From Haematobia irritans (taxonomy: Eukaryota > Arthropoda > Insecta > Diptera > Muscidae), in NCBI RefSeq assembly GCF_050003625.1, contig NC_134399.1, positions 154,870,473 through 154,934,472 of the forward strand: 64,000 nucleotides of DNA, written 5' to 3'. Below are positions 35,474-44,862 of this stretch, in pieces. Each line of letters starts with the position of its first letter. The first letter of the stretch is position 1. The notes below the pieces were generated by a model. It saw nothing but the letters and a program-made list of their open reading frames with translations. It did no database searches and was not told where the DNA came from. The position numbers and the translations under genes were made by a program.

Positions 35474-35689
35474 ATGAAATTCGAAGCTCGGGTTATCGAC
35501 AAAACTAAATTACCAACAAATCATCAAGTTATTGAATTCCTTTTATATTTAAAGAAAGCAGGCACCGCAAGTGTTAAAAATGAATCTACTAATCATGTTA
35601 CAGACGATAAACGATTGGGTTATATAATATCCAAAATTAAAAGTCGCCAACAACATAGTAAACTTGATTCTAGACAGGATTTGTTATAA
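35474..35689 (+). CDS. hypothetical 71-residue protein in foldback element
   Basis: The only open frame of note in the unique centre of the foldback element. From the ATG at 35474 it reads MKFEARVIDKTKLPTNHQVI, then EFLLYLKKAGTASVKNESTN, and ends KLDSRQDLL before TAA. It is hydrophilic and Lys-rich, with a likely amphipathic helix (HQVIEFLLYLKKAG), no signal peptide and no membrane segment. It may be the remaining first part of a transposase or DNA-binding protein; its spacing between long arms suggests element origin. I cannot name a family. The frame could be extended upstream to 35444 only with a non-ATG start. Confidence 0.4.
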   Translation: MKFEARVIDKTKLPTNHQVIEFLLYLKKAGTASVKNESTNHVTDDKRLGYIISKIKSRQQHSKLDSRQDLL

Positions 35690-37148
35690 ATTAATTCTAA
35701 AAAGTTGTTAGCCGCATAATAAAATTGTACAATTAATAAACATGAAATGTACTCAAATCAAATTCAAATCTAATCTAATATTTTCTTGTTTAAAGTATTT
35801 ACTCATGTGACAACATTGCTCACCATTGTGAAGATGACAAGAAAACGCAAAAAAAATACGGCGTAGTCAGATGTTGAAAGGCAGAAATTTAACCAATGTG
35901 TAAGCAGCATAACGATCTTCGTAATTTTCCACAATTCCGTTACCACTTACTTTTATTGTTAGATTGATTGTTAGATTTTAAAACAGTAGGCTCTCAAGTT
36001 GTTCAAGCAAAAACACAAGAACTTTGCATAACGCAGAAAATGCCGTAGTGCACACAACGAGTATGTATACAATGATACGGTTAGAAATTTACAGATAAAC
36101 AGTTTGTGTATATTAAATACCTTTCAAATTAATTTCGTAGATGTGAATAACGATGTGCATGTGGTTTCGATCGGATATCATGACAACACAGCAAAAGCTA
36201 TTTGATGGTGTAGGGTGACCTATTGACTTTTTAAAATCTCTGTAACTTTTTTGTTTATGAATATAATTAAATACTTCCAAAGCAAAAGTTTCATATTTTG
36301 ATAAGATCTTTATAATGGTTACAAGAAATGGGCATCATAGGGGTATACGAAGCGAAATAAAAAAATTAAAAATCAAATTTGACGTCGGAGTCAAAAATGA
36401 CCAATGCACGAAATATAGCCACTGATCAACCATGAACAACGATATGCGTTTCTTTTCGATCGGACTTCAAATGACGACACAGTACAGTAAATTGCATTTC
36501 GGGGGGTCGTAGGGTGCACGAAAAAAAAAACTTTTAGTGTTCTGAAATTGTCTTCAAATATGCTACAAAACTGGGGGGTGACTGCATGAACTTTTTTTCG
36601 CGACCCTATCTAATGTACCCCTTAATTTTCTTAAATATGCAACTGCGGTTTATCTCCCAGACCTATATGTTACCCCACAAATGCTTATGATTACTAATTC
36701 TGTAATGGTGGTTTAGGGTATGATATAGTCGGCCCGCCCGACTTTCTACTTTACTTACTTGTTTTTTGATGTTTTCGTCGGTAACCACCTCTTTCGGGCG
36801 TCCACTGCGTTCATGAATGAACTCTGTGGTATGAATTTTGCATACCAATCAATTATTGTTGATTTCCCTGGGACAGAGTCCGGAAACTCATTATCAAGCC
36901 AAGTTTTTGCTTCCACCGTATTTTTTTCCCTTCAGAAAACAGTATTTTATCAAAACACGAAATTCCTTTTTTTCACAATAACAAAAGTTGCTTCACAAAA
37001 GACGCTCTATCTTACAAACTAATTGACTTACAGACGTCAAATTTTGACACGAATCATTTGAAGGTTGGTACTATATAAAAATAATATGCATTTAATACTA
37101 GCGACGCCATCTATGCGTCAGACCGGGGACTTATCAGCCAACCTGATA

Positions 37149-37330
37149 TATACTTTATGGGCTCTTACGTGATGTTAGTATATGCCTCGTAACAGCCATT
37201 CAAACATTGGTCCATATCGGTCTAAAATTATATATGTTATAGCACCCATATAAACGCATTTGCATGGTGAAGGGTACGTAAGATTCAGTCTGGCCGAACT
37301 TTCAGAACATATCCCTTTTCTAATCAATTG
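37149..37330. repeat. HINE remnant after mariner
   Basis: TATACTTTATGGGCTCTTA continues copy E for about 20 bp. The sequence then switches to plus-orientation family-1 pieces (GATGTTAGTATATGCCTCGT, CATATCGGTCTAAAATTAT, GGTACGTAAGATTCAGTCTG). So copy E was rearranged on this side. Confidence 0.5.
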
Positions 37331-37616
37331 CTATTTGTATGCTATGGACACGATAGAAAGCAACACTAAGCCAAGTAAATCGTGTGGTCACATATCAAAT
37401 AGTTTTGTTTCCCTAGAACACATTAATAATTCAGGCGAGAATTAAGAGTAAATAAAATGTTTATATATTCATATATGGCTTTAAATTTACATACATATAT
37501 ATTTCAAATGACATAATAAAATGGCAGTTGGTTTAATATTTCCATTGGTGGAAATTATTTGGAAATAGATTTAGGATTTAATTTCAAAATGAATTAAATT
37601 TAATTTAATCTCTTAC
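37331..37616 (-). other. putative intron 3' of the CARP exon, low-repeat part
   Basis: AT-rich with no repeat family recognised. It begins on the minus strand with GTAAGAGATTAAAT, a good donor. Confidence 0.45.
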
Positions 37617-37667
37617 CTGATATGCCATCATAGGTCCACCATTCTTCCCAGCTAACTGCATGGAGAA
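37617..37667 (-). CDS. internal exon of a carbonic anhydrase-related protein (CA10/CARP-A type)
   Basis: On the minus strand a 51-bp segment lies between TTTCTCTTTTCAG (acceptor) and GTAAGAGA (donor), both close to consensus. With two bases completing the previous codon, it reads LHAVSWEEWWTYDGIS with a final G that would start Gly. WEEWWTYDGIS followed by G is, from memory, the start of the CA domain of insect carbonic anhydrase-related proteins (CA10/CA11 relatives). These are secreted, lack zinc-binding histidines and do not catalyse CO2 hydration. The all-in-phase frame (FSMQLAGKNGGPMMAYQ) is also open but matches nothing I know. No neighbouring exon was found in the window, so introns exceed 26 kb upstream and 37 kb downstream if the window is colinear. 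It is the best evidence of a host gene. Confidence 0.7.
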
Positions 37668-37736
37668 CTGAAAAGAGAAATATAAATAGAAAAATGGTAA
37701 GTTTGTACTATAATGATATTAATTATATGAAAAAAA
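37668..37736 (-). other. putative intron 5' of the CARP exon
   Basis: Polypyrimidine tract and acceptor on minus at 37668-37682, followed by plain AT-rich sequence until a HINE begins at 37737. Confidence 0.5.
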
Positions 37737-38844
37737 AACAAGTAAGTAAAGTAGACAGTCGGGCGGTGCCGACTATATCATACCCTAAACCACCCCTACT
37801 GAATTAGTAAACATATGCATTTGTGGTAAACATATCATTGGCAAAGGTTTGGGAGATAATATTTGGGAGATAACATGTTTATGAGAGCCATAAGCGTAGG
37901 AAGGCCTCTGGGGAGGGGGCTTAGACCCCCCAGAAAAATTTTAGCCCCCCCAGAATTTGAAACTCTATTTATGAGTTTCCATTTTTCAATAAATGTCAAT
38001 AGTTTTTTAATTTTTACAAAAATTAAACAAGTATATACAATCGCACAAAGTTCCTCTAAAGACTTTCATGAACCATCGAATTACTTGGGTTGTGGTAGCA
38101 GTTGCCGATGGCAATGTTTGAAGTCAGATATTTATGAAATAAAGCTGTGGTTGAACTTAGTAATTGATATTAAAACTATTCTATTAATTTGCATCACTTA
38201 AGGTAAGATCCGAATTCAGTGTTTTCAATGTGAATTAAAAAATTTTGTGATATTTTCCCAAATAAATAATTTTTATATTGTTTTTATGACTTTTAATGCA
38301 TTCTGACGCTTGTTTGAAACGTTTTTCCTCGAATAATTTCCAAATTTATCGATTTTTCTATTATGGATTTAGCAGTTTTGTGGCAAAATTTGAATAATTT
38401 ATACCAATTTATTTATTCTTACTCTTTTTTAAACTATTTGAAAAAAAAGAAAACAAAAAATTACACATTAAAATATGAAAAAAATGAAGTAAAAAAACTT
38501 CCTGTGTAGTTAAAATAATTGAGGACATTTTTGGAAGTACTTTTAAAGTTGTGCCTTAAGAACAACTCACAATTTTTTTGTTGGCAACTACTTTTAGTTG
38601 CTTTATTATAAATTAATTGTCGAGTTATTTTGATGTCTAATTTTTAATCAATTTTATGAAATAAAACATTAATTGAACCTATAAGTTCAGTCTATAAATT
38701 TTTAGCTAGGGGGGCTATAGCCCCCCCTAGGAAAATTGTCTAGCTACGCTAATGATGAGAGCTCTATCTCAATCTGAACAGAAATACAAGATCTTTGGAG
38801 CTATACTTGATTTAATACCTGCCGAGTAAGTATGCCAATAATAT
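37737..38844 (-). mobile_element. HINE family 2, interrupted by a hAT element
   Basis: ACAAGTAAGTAAAGTAGACA, GTCGGGCGGTGCCGAC and CATACCCTAAACCACCCC are its reversed end. It resumes after the hAT (38755) with TCTATCTCAATCTGAACAGA and stops near the CCCAGC element at 38845. Confidence 0.6.
37889..38754. mobile_element. hAT-like element, 866 bp
   Basis: Exact 8-bp duplications ATGAGAGC at 37881-37888 and 38755-38762. Ends CATAAGCGTAG and CTACGCTAATG, inverted with one mismatch; C- and G-runs beside both ends (GACCCCCCAG..., GGGGGGCTATAGCCCCCCC) can pair too. Inside are a family-1 HINE scrap (near 38030-38110) and sequence like the CCCAGC elements (38205-38520). No transposase. Confidence 0.75.
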
Positions 38845-39007
38845 CCCAGCAAAAAAAAAATGGAAGTTGTTCCACAAACATTACTTTTAAAGCCCATCCC
38901 AGAATCCCAGTCCTTTTGGACAAGTCCAGAAACATTTCTTCTAAAGCGCATCTTGGGATCCCTCAATGATTTTTTTCTACTTCCGACGCAGTCCTTGTGG
39001 ACAAGTA

Positions 39008-39929
39008 AAGGGTGATTCTTTTGAGGTTAGGATTTTCATGCATTAGTATTTGACAGATCACGTGGGATTTCAGACATGGTGTCAAAGAGAAAGATGCTCA
39101 GTATGCTTTGACATTTCATCATGAATAGCCGAACGATCTGCCACAACGTCGAATTTTCAGTGAATGGGCCCTAGAAAAGTTGGCAGAAAATCCCCTTTTT
39201 TATCGACAAATTTTGTTCAGCGATGAGGCTCATTTCTGGTTGAATGGCTACGTAAATAAGCAAAATTGCCGCATTTGGAGTGAAGAGCAACCAGAAGCCG
39301 TTCAAGAACTGCCCATGCATCCCGAAAAATGCACTGTTTGGTGTGGTTTGTACGCTGGTGGAATCATTGGACCGTATTTTTTCAAAGATGCTGTTGGACG
39401 CAACGTTACGGTGAATGGCGATCGCTATCGTTCGATGCTAACAAACTTTTTGTTGCCAAAAATGGAAAGAACTGAACTTGGTTGACATGTGGTTTCAACA
39501 AGATGGCGCTACATGCCACACAGCTCGCGATTCTATGGCCATTTTGAGGGAAAACTTCGGAGAACAATTCATCTCAAGAAATGGACCGGTAAGTTGGCCA
39601 CCAAGATCATGCGATTTGACGCCTTTAGACTATTTTTTGTGGGGCTACGTCAAGTCTAAAGTCTACAGCAACTATTCCAGCTTTGGAAGACAACATTTCC
39701 GAAGAAATTCGGGCTATTCCGGCCGAAATGCTCGAAAAAGTTGCCCAAAATTGGACTTTCCGAATGGACCACCTAAGACGCAGCCGCGGTCAACATTTAA
39801 ATGAAATTATCTTAAAAAAGTAAATGTCATGGACCAATCTAACGTTTCAAATAAAGAACCGATGAGATTTTGCAAATTTTATGCGTTTTTTTAAAAAAAA
39901 AGTTATCAAGCTCTTAACAAATCACCCTT
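39008..39929 (+). mobile_element. Tc1/mariner DD41D element, copy 2
   Basis: Same ends as copy 1, with TA at 39006-39007 and 39930-39931. It has a different internal deletion: the start ATGAATAG runs into CCGAACGATCTGCCACAACG and continues RIFSEWALEKLAENPLFY. Confidence 0.85.
39160..39804 (+). pseudogene. DD41D transposase, frameshifted
   Basis: Keeps a little more upstream sequence than copy 1 (IFSEWALEKLAENPL). Frame 39180-39485 covers the first Asp region (FSDEAHFWLNGY). A single-base insertion in the A/G run near 39466 shifts the rest to frame 39478-39804, with WFQQDGATCHTA and CDLTPLDYFLWG, so all three acidic residues survive here. A further deletion near 39668 shifts the C-terminus. 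N-terminal DNA-binding domains are missing. Non-functional. Confidence 0.8.
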
Positions 39930-40427
39930 TATTAGAAAGAACGCAATCAGGCTATTTTAAGTGCAAATTTTGTATAATTAAATTTTACAAAAAAAAAAAA
40001 AATAGAAAACTAATAAAAAACTAAAAAAAAAATAGAAATTGATAAAAAAAGTAAAAAATAATAAAAAAAAAAATAAATTTCATCTCCGCTGGGATTTGAA
40101 CCTATGCCGTTTGACTTTTTCGCTTCCATGGAAGTTCTTTTGAGAAGGTTTTGTATATTACGGGAATTTTTAATTTTTTGTTGAATTTTAATGGAAAAAA
40201 TATATTTATACGAAAATATATGCCGAAAATAAAAACTAAAAACGATGCATGACATAAAAAAATATTTGATAAAGAAAATTGCCGCTGGTGAGATTTGAAC
40301 CTGCGTTTCTTATTTTTCGTTCATACTAATAAAGAACATCTCCAGAAGCAATTAGAATGTTATTCCTTGGTGTCGTATTACGATCATATCACAAACATTT
40401 GAATTGACCTTTCGATGCTTTATGTTC

Positions 40428-40500
40428 AATGGCGTTTGTGGCTGAGTGTGCTAAGGCGTTGTTGTGCCAGCAAACCCAGGTTCAACCCCTGGTCGGAGCG
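40428..40500 (+). other. tRNA-like module in CCCAGC element
   Basis: GGCGTTTGTGGCTGAGTGTG then CTAAGGCGTTG and CAGGTTCAACCCCTGGTCG resemble a tRNA-Ser/Leu-type gene with A and B boxes, but it is too short for a long variable arm. Two more B-box-like sites lie on minus nearby (CTGGGATTTGAACCTATG near 40089; GGTGAGATTTGAACCTGCG near 40289). Confidence 0.5.
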
Positions 40501-40813
40501 AAAAAGTTTTTCAAATTGTAAAAATTAGATAATAGGAAAATAATTGTGTAATAAAACATATTGATGAAAAAAAAGTGAAATTGGTTGAAATTTTTTTTTT
40601 CGCTTTTTAAATTTCTTCATTCAAATTAACTTCCAGGGCACAACTTCTAAAGCAATGCAAAGGATCCAAAAAGGGAGTACTTCCGTCCTATGACAAGCCC
40701 ATGTAAAATTCATTGGAGATGATCCAATTTTGCACTACTTCCGGATCACAGATTGGGGATCCAAACTACTTTTTTGGAAGCTATTTTTTGCTGGGATTAA
40801 GTCCATTATTAAA

Positions 40814-41340
40814 CAAGTAAGTTAAGTCTAAAGTAGGGCGGGGCCGACTATATTATACCCTTCACCACTATGTAGACCAAAGTTTATGTTACCATCCATC
40901 TCAACTCCTATTTGTTGGGAGTTATTATGAATAGTTATATTCCATATACAAATATTTAAATCTTAACCGATTTGGAGACGATTTTTTTATACTTCTACCA
41001 AATTTCTAGAATAAAAATTTTAATCGGCTTTCGCCCTGGGATGAAACACAATGTTAGTAAAAAACAAGTAAGAAAAGTCGAAAGTCGCGCGGGGCCGACT
41101 ATATTATACCATTCACCTATATTATACCCTATGTGTATAAATTTTTGATACCATCTTAATACCTTCAAATTTGTTGGGAGCTATATAAAAGGTTATATTC
41201 CCATATAAAAATATTTAAATCAGAAATGGTTTGGAGAAACATTTTTGAACTTCTACAACATCACTAGACTTTAAATTTAAATTGGCGAACGAAACACAAT
41301 TATGTAAGAATAAAAATGGGAAATATAAAGTGCATTTATG
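40814..41340 (-). mobile_element. HINE family 4, two short copies in tandem
   Basis: ACAAGTAAGTTAAGTCTAAA, GGCGGGGCCGACTATATTAT, then again ACAAGTAAGAAAAGTCGAAA, GCGGGGCCGACTATATTAT about 250 bp later. Both carry TTATATTCC(A/C)ATATA(C/A)AAAT. They are head-to-tail in reversed orientation. Confidence 0.6.
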
Positions 41341-41360
41341 ATTTATCCGACGATACACAT

Positions 41361-41701
41361 CGCAGCAAAAAGAGCGTCGCTAAAAAAGTGGTGAAAATGT
41401 TCTTTTTGGATCCGGACGCGCAGAAGCGATGAATTTAACATGGGCTTATCAAAGAACGGATTTCCACCATTTCAACAGCCGTTGCGCTGAATTTCAATCA
41501 CTTTTTAGGGTGTGATATGAATTCAGTGTTTTGGATGTGAATTAAAAAATTTTTGTGATATCTTGCCAAATAAATAATTTTTATAATTTTTTATGGTTTT
41601 TACTTCCTGTGTAGTTAAAATAAAGAACATCTTTGGGAGGGCATTTTTGGAAGTGCTTTTAAAGTCGTGCCTTTAGAAGGACTATCACATTTTTTACTGG
41701 G
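41361..41701 (-). mobile_element. CCCAGC-ended element, short copy
   Basis: CGCAGCAAAAAGAGCG at the left and CACATTTTTTACTGGG at the right, with AT on both sides. It contains reversed family phrases (GGATCCGGACGCGCAGAAGC; TTAACATGGGC). 341 bp. Confidence 0.6.
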
Positions 41702-43030
41702 ATATATTAGAAGTAAAGGACGACTTGAGGAATTTTTATTTTTGCTTCTAAGCAGTGGTGAGTTCACAAGAATTTCGGATAAATTTCAATTGTCGGCTTT
41801 GTGGCAATATTTGGCCACGGAACCTTATCTAAATCTTCTGTGGAAAGTATGGGGACATCTTCGCTGACGGTGTGCCAATTTTGCCTAAATCGGAAATGGC
41901 ATTTTATCTAAATCTGAATCGATTCGGATAAAATTCGACACAGTTAAATAGAATGTTAAACCTTTCTTCTATATATGTAAAATAAAATCTATTGCAGTAA
42001 AATTCCGTTGAAATGGGTATAAAATATGAATATAAAAAATAATATGAATAACAATTTGAACTAACTTTGGTACACAAAGCTAAAATCGTATTCTACTTTC
42101 TAGGAAAAATTCCAAGTAAATCGAAATGAAATTTTGGTCTCCGGTTGTTATATGAATCTAAATCGGGCGAAAGATATATATGGGAATTATATCTCAATCT
42201 GAACCGATTTTAACCAAATTTAGCATAGATAGCTATAATATTAACTCTACTCCCTATGCATAGTCTCACATAAATCTGAGTAAAACTTTGGCCTCTACGG
42301 TCATATGAAACTAAATCGGGCGAAAGATATATTTGGGAGCTGTATCTAAATCTGAACCGATTTTAACCAAATTTAGCAAACATTGGTAGAATGTCAATTC
42401 TACTCTCTGTGCAAAATTTCACGCAAATCGGTAGTAAACTTTGGCCTCTATGGTCATATGAGTCTAAATCGGGCGAAAGATAAATATGGGAGCTATATCT
42501 AAATCTGAACCGATGTCAACCAAATTTAGCACGGAATGGTAGAATATCAATTTTACTCTCTGTGACAAATTTTACTTGAAATCGGTGTTAAAATTTGGCC
42601 TCTACGATACTATGAGTCTAAATCGGGCGAAAGATATATATGGGAGCTATATCAAAATCTGAACCGATTTGGCTCATAAAATGTTCGGATGTACGGAATT
42701 TGGAGAAGATAGGTTGATAAACACACCAATTATGACCACATCGGTGATAAATGTATATAGCAGCTATCTCAATCTGAACCGATTTTTTTCCAAAATCAAT
42801 AGGGATCGTCTTTGAGCCAAAAAAGACCCTATGGCAAATTTGAGGACGGCGAGATTCAAACTGCTAGCTAGACTTTGCACACAGAAATACATCACCAGAC
42901 AGACAGACGGAATTCAATTCGGTATACTAAACGATGGGTCTCTGACTTTTCCTTCTTGGCGTTACATACAAATGCACAACCTTATTATACCCTGTACCAG
43001 AGTAGGGGTGAAGGGGAAATTGGAAAATTT
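41702..43030 (-). mobile_element. HINE family 2b with 153-bp modules
   Basis: Module anchor GGGCGAAAGATAAATATG (or near form) at 42165, 42318, 42471 and 42625: steps of 153, 153 and 154. It ends with ACCAGACAGACAGACGG (reversed GTCY), a core-like CTTGGCGTTACATACAAATG and TATACCCTGTACCAGAGTAG. The short frames at 41667-41867 and 42831-43060 are repeat translations. Confidence 0.65.
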
Positions 43031-43043
43031 TTGAATCTAAAAT

Positions 43044-43142
43044 GTATCAGGCTCACTTAGACTATTCAGTCCATTGTGATACCACATTGGTGAACTGAGT
43101 GCTGCCCGATTCCATGTTAAGCTCAATGACAAGGGACCTCCT
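43044..43142 (-). repeat. SINE body fragment
   Basis: CAGGCTCACTTAGACTATTC to GGGACCTCCTTTTTAT is the reversed middle of the SINE. A HINE head (TATACCCTGCGCCACACT) begins at its TTTTTATA. Confidence 0.75.
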
Positions 43143-43680
43143 TTTTATACCCTGCGCCACACTGTGGAACATGGTATTATAAGTTAGTGCGTATGTTTGT
43201 AACACCCAGAAGGAGACGAGATAGACACATGGTGTCTTTGGCAATAATGCTCAAAGTGGGTCCTGAGTCGATATAACCATGTCCGTATGTCCGTCCGTCT
43301 GTCTGTGAACACATTTTTGTGATCAAAGTCTAGGTCGCAATTTAAGTCCAATCGCCTTCAAATTTGGCACATGTTCCTAATTTGGGTCAGAATAGAACCC
43401 TATATATTGTGGAAGAAATCGGTTCAGATTTAGATATAGCTCCCCATATATATCTTTCGCCCGATATGCACTAATATGGCCCCAGAAGCCAGATTTCTGG
43501 ACGAATTTGGTTGAAATTTTGGCACTAGGAGTACAATTAGTAGTATAGTAGAGTGTGCGAAATTTGAATGAAATCGGTTCATATTTAGATAAAGCTAACA
43601 TATATATCTTTCGCCTGATATGGACTAATATGGTCCTAAAAGCTAGAGTATTGGCCCAATTTGGTTGAAATTCTGACAAA
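43143..43680 (+). mobile_element. HINE family 3, 5' part
   Basis: Head TATACCCTGCGCCACACTGT...GGTATTATAAG, core CCTGAGTCGATATAACCATG, GTCCGTATGTCCGTCCGTCT, then modules with AGATATAGCTCCCCATATAT. It is truncated into satellite at about 43680. Confidence 0.7.
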
Positions 43681-43778
43681 AATTTTCTATGGAAGTAAAT
43701 TTTTGAAAAAATTTCTATAGAAATAAATTTTTGGCAAAATTTTCTACAGAAATATAAACTTTTTGAGGGCTATATAAT

Positions 43779-43943
<165 letters not shown>

Positions 43944-44034
43944 AACCCCCACAAATTTTATATTTCTATAGAAATTTTTTCCAAAAATGTACTTCTATAG
44001 AAATTTTGTCAGAATTTTATTTCTCTCCAATTTT

Positions 44035-44530
44035 GGCGGGGTTGTTGTCGACCATACACTAGCGAAATGCACCAAATTTCAACCGGATCGGATAATTTTG
44101 CTCCTCCAAGAGGCTCCGCAGGTCAAATCTAGGGATCGGTTTGTATGGGGGCTATATACAATTATGGACCGATATGGACCAATTCTGGCATTGTTGTTAG
44201 GGACCATACTGAAGTGTTCGGACTCGGCTATAAAAAGGAGGTCCCTTGTCATTGAGCTAAACATGGAATCGGGCAGCACTCAGTGATAAGAGAGAAGTTC
44301 ACCACTGTGGTATCACAATGGACTGAATAGTCTAAGTGAGCCTGATACATCGGGCTGCCACATAACCTAACCTAACCTAGGGACCATAAACTAACACCAC
44401 GTACCAAATTTCAACCGAACCGGATGGAATTTGCTTCTCTTAGAGGCTCCGTAAGCCAAATCTAGGGATCGGTTTATATGGGGGCTATATATAATTATGG
44501 ACGGATATGGACCAATTTTTGCATGGTTAA
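44035..44530 (-). repeat. HINE family 1 modules with SINE insertion
   Basis: CACCAAATTTCAACCGGATC, GCTCCTCCAAGAGGCTCCG and TGTATGGGGGCTATATACAA are family-1 modules. A SINE 3' fragment is inserted at 44213-44380; GGGACCATA occurs on both sides of it. Confidence 0.65.
44213..44384 (+). mobile_element. SINE 3' half with CCTAACC tail
   Basis: Starts GTTCGGACTCGGCTATAAAA and ends CACATAACCTAACCTAACCT. The tRNA-like head is absent, a 5'-truncated copy. GGGACCATA near 44207 and 44380 may be the target duplication. Confidence 0.75.
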
Positions 44531-44862
44531 GTTAGGTTAGGTGGCAGCCCGATGTATTAGACTCACTTAGACTTTTCAGTGCATTGTGATACCACATTGG
44601 TGAACTTCTCCCTTATCACAGAGTACTGCCCGATTCCATGACAAGGACCTCCTTTTTATAGCCGAGTCCGAAACGGCGTTCCACATTGCAGTGAAACCAC
44701 TTAGAGAAGCTTTGAAACCCTCAGAAATGTCACCAGCATTTACTGAAGTGTGATAATCCACCGCTGAAAAACTTTTGGTGTTCGGTCGAAGCAGGAATCG
44801 AACCCACGACCTTGTGTATCTAAGGCGGGCATGCTAACCATTGCACCACGGTGACTGCCAAA
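44526..44862 (-). mobile_element. SINE, near full length
   Basis: Reversed copy: TTAAGTTAGGTTAGGTGGCA (tail) through to AACCATTGCACCACGGTG (A box). The B box GGTTCGATTCC is present as its complement near 44800. A deletion near 44640 removed part of the body. Confidence 0.8.

Larger units (their letters stand above)
34719..36612. mobile_element. foldback element with ~625-bp inverted arms
   Basis: An 1894-bp element between exact 8-bp repeats ATGTACCC (34711-34718, 36613-36620). Ends TAGGTAGGGTC and GACCCTATCTA. The left arm (34719-35348) and right arm (35992-36612) are inverted copies with high identity throughout: for example CAGTCACCCCCCAGTTTTGT at 34759 has its complement near 36565, and CGTTGTGTGCACTACGGCAT at 35281 near 36055. 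The unique centre (35349-35991) holds one small open frame. The 8-bp duplication fits hAT or P superfamilies; no transposase was found to decide. Confidence 0.85.
31041..36761 (+). mobile_element. HINE inserted in mariner, itself loaded with elements
   Basis: Starts ATACCCTAAACCACATAGTG after GTGGATTTTT and ends GGCCCGCCCGACTTTCTACT...CTTACTTG before TTTTTTGATG, so it sits in a T run of the mariner. It has a TA tract, a core ending CCTGAGTCGATCTAG, GTCCGTCCGTCAGTCCGTCT at about 31186, and modules (anchors 31341, 31494, 31645). Its own length is about 1.5 kb; the rest is a hAT element (31715-33355), a hAT-like piece (about 33985-34678) and a foldback element (34719-36612). Confidence 0.7.
30281..36980 (-). 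pseudogene. mariner transposase (DD34D type), broken
   Basis: Transposase of the cut-and-paste mariner type. The N-terminal part (about 36770-36980) has the helix-turn-helix region ending GRPKEVVTDENIKK. The C-terminal part (30281-31035) has PEFFRRYVTMDETWLHHYTP with the first Asp, KVMASVFWDAPG, and YSPDLAPCDFFLF with the third Asp, and ends NYVE before a stop at 30281. The stretch between MKKKKV and ELGFELLPY has lost about 20 codons, removing the HQDNAPCH segment with the second Asp. A HINE splits the frame after the ENIKK codons, and the start codon region is altered. Inactive by at least three lesions. Confidence 0.85.
30213..37146 (-). mobile_element. irritans-type mariner, split by a 5.7-kb HINE
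   Basis: Ends ACAGGTTGGCTGATAAGTCC (30213) and ACTTATCAGCCAACCTGA (37129-37146), with TA at 30211-30212 and 37147-37148. The ends and protein are those of the irritans subfamily of mariner, known from Haematobia. Without the inserted HINE (31041-36761) the element is about 1.2 kb. The target is the TA tract of HINE copy E. Confidence 0.85.
38845..40795 (+). mobile_element. CCCAGC-ended element with DD41D insert and tRNA-like modules
   Basis: Starts CCCAGCAAAAAAAAAATGGA and ends AAGCTATTTTTTGCTGGG, with AT on both sides (38843-38844, 40796-40797). Without the 922-bp DD41D copy it is about 1030 bp. It carries phrases GGCACAACTTCTAAAG and GTCCTATGACAAGCCCATGT shared with the family. The middle (39930-40510) has A-rich tracts and three tRNA-like B boxes. 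Confidence 0.7.

Noticed and set aside
37617..37667. Frame FSMQLAGKNGGPMMAYQ for the exon
   Set aside because: Open but unrecognised, while the other open frame gives WEEWWTYDGIS, which fits a known family.
41667..41867. 66-codon frame (MPLEGLSHFLLGYIRSKGRL)
   Set aside because: Spans the end of a CCCAGC element into a HINE; a chance frame across a repeat junction.
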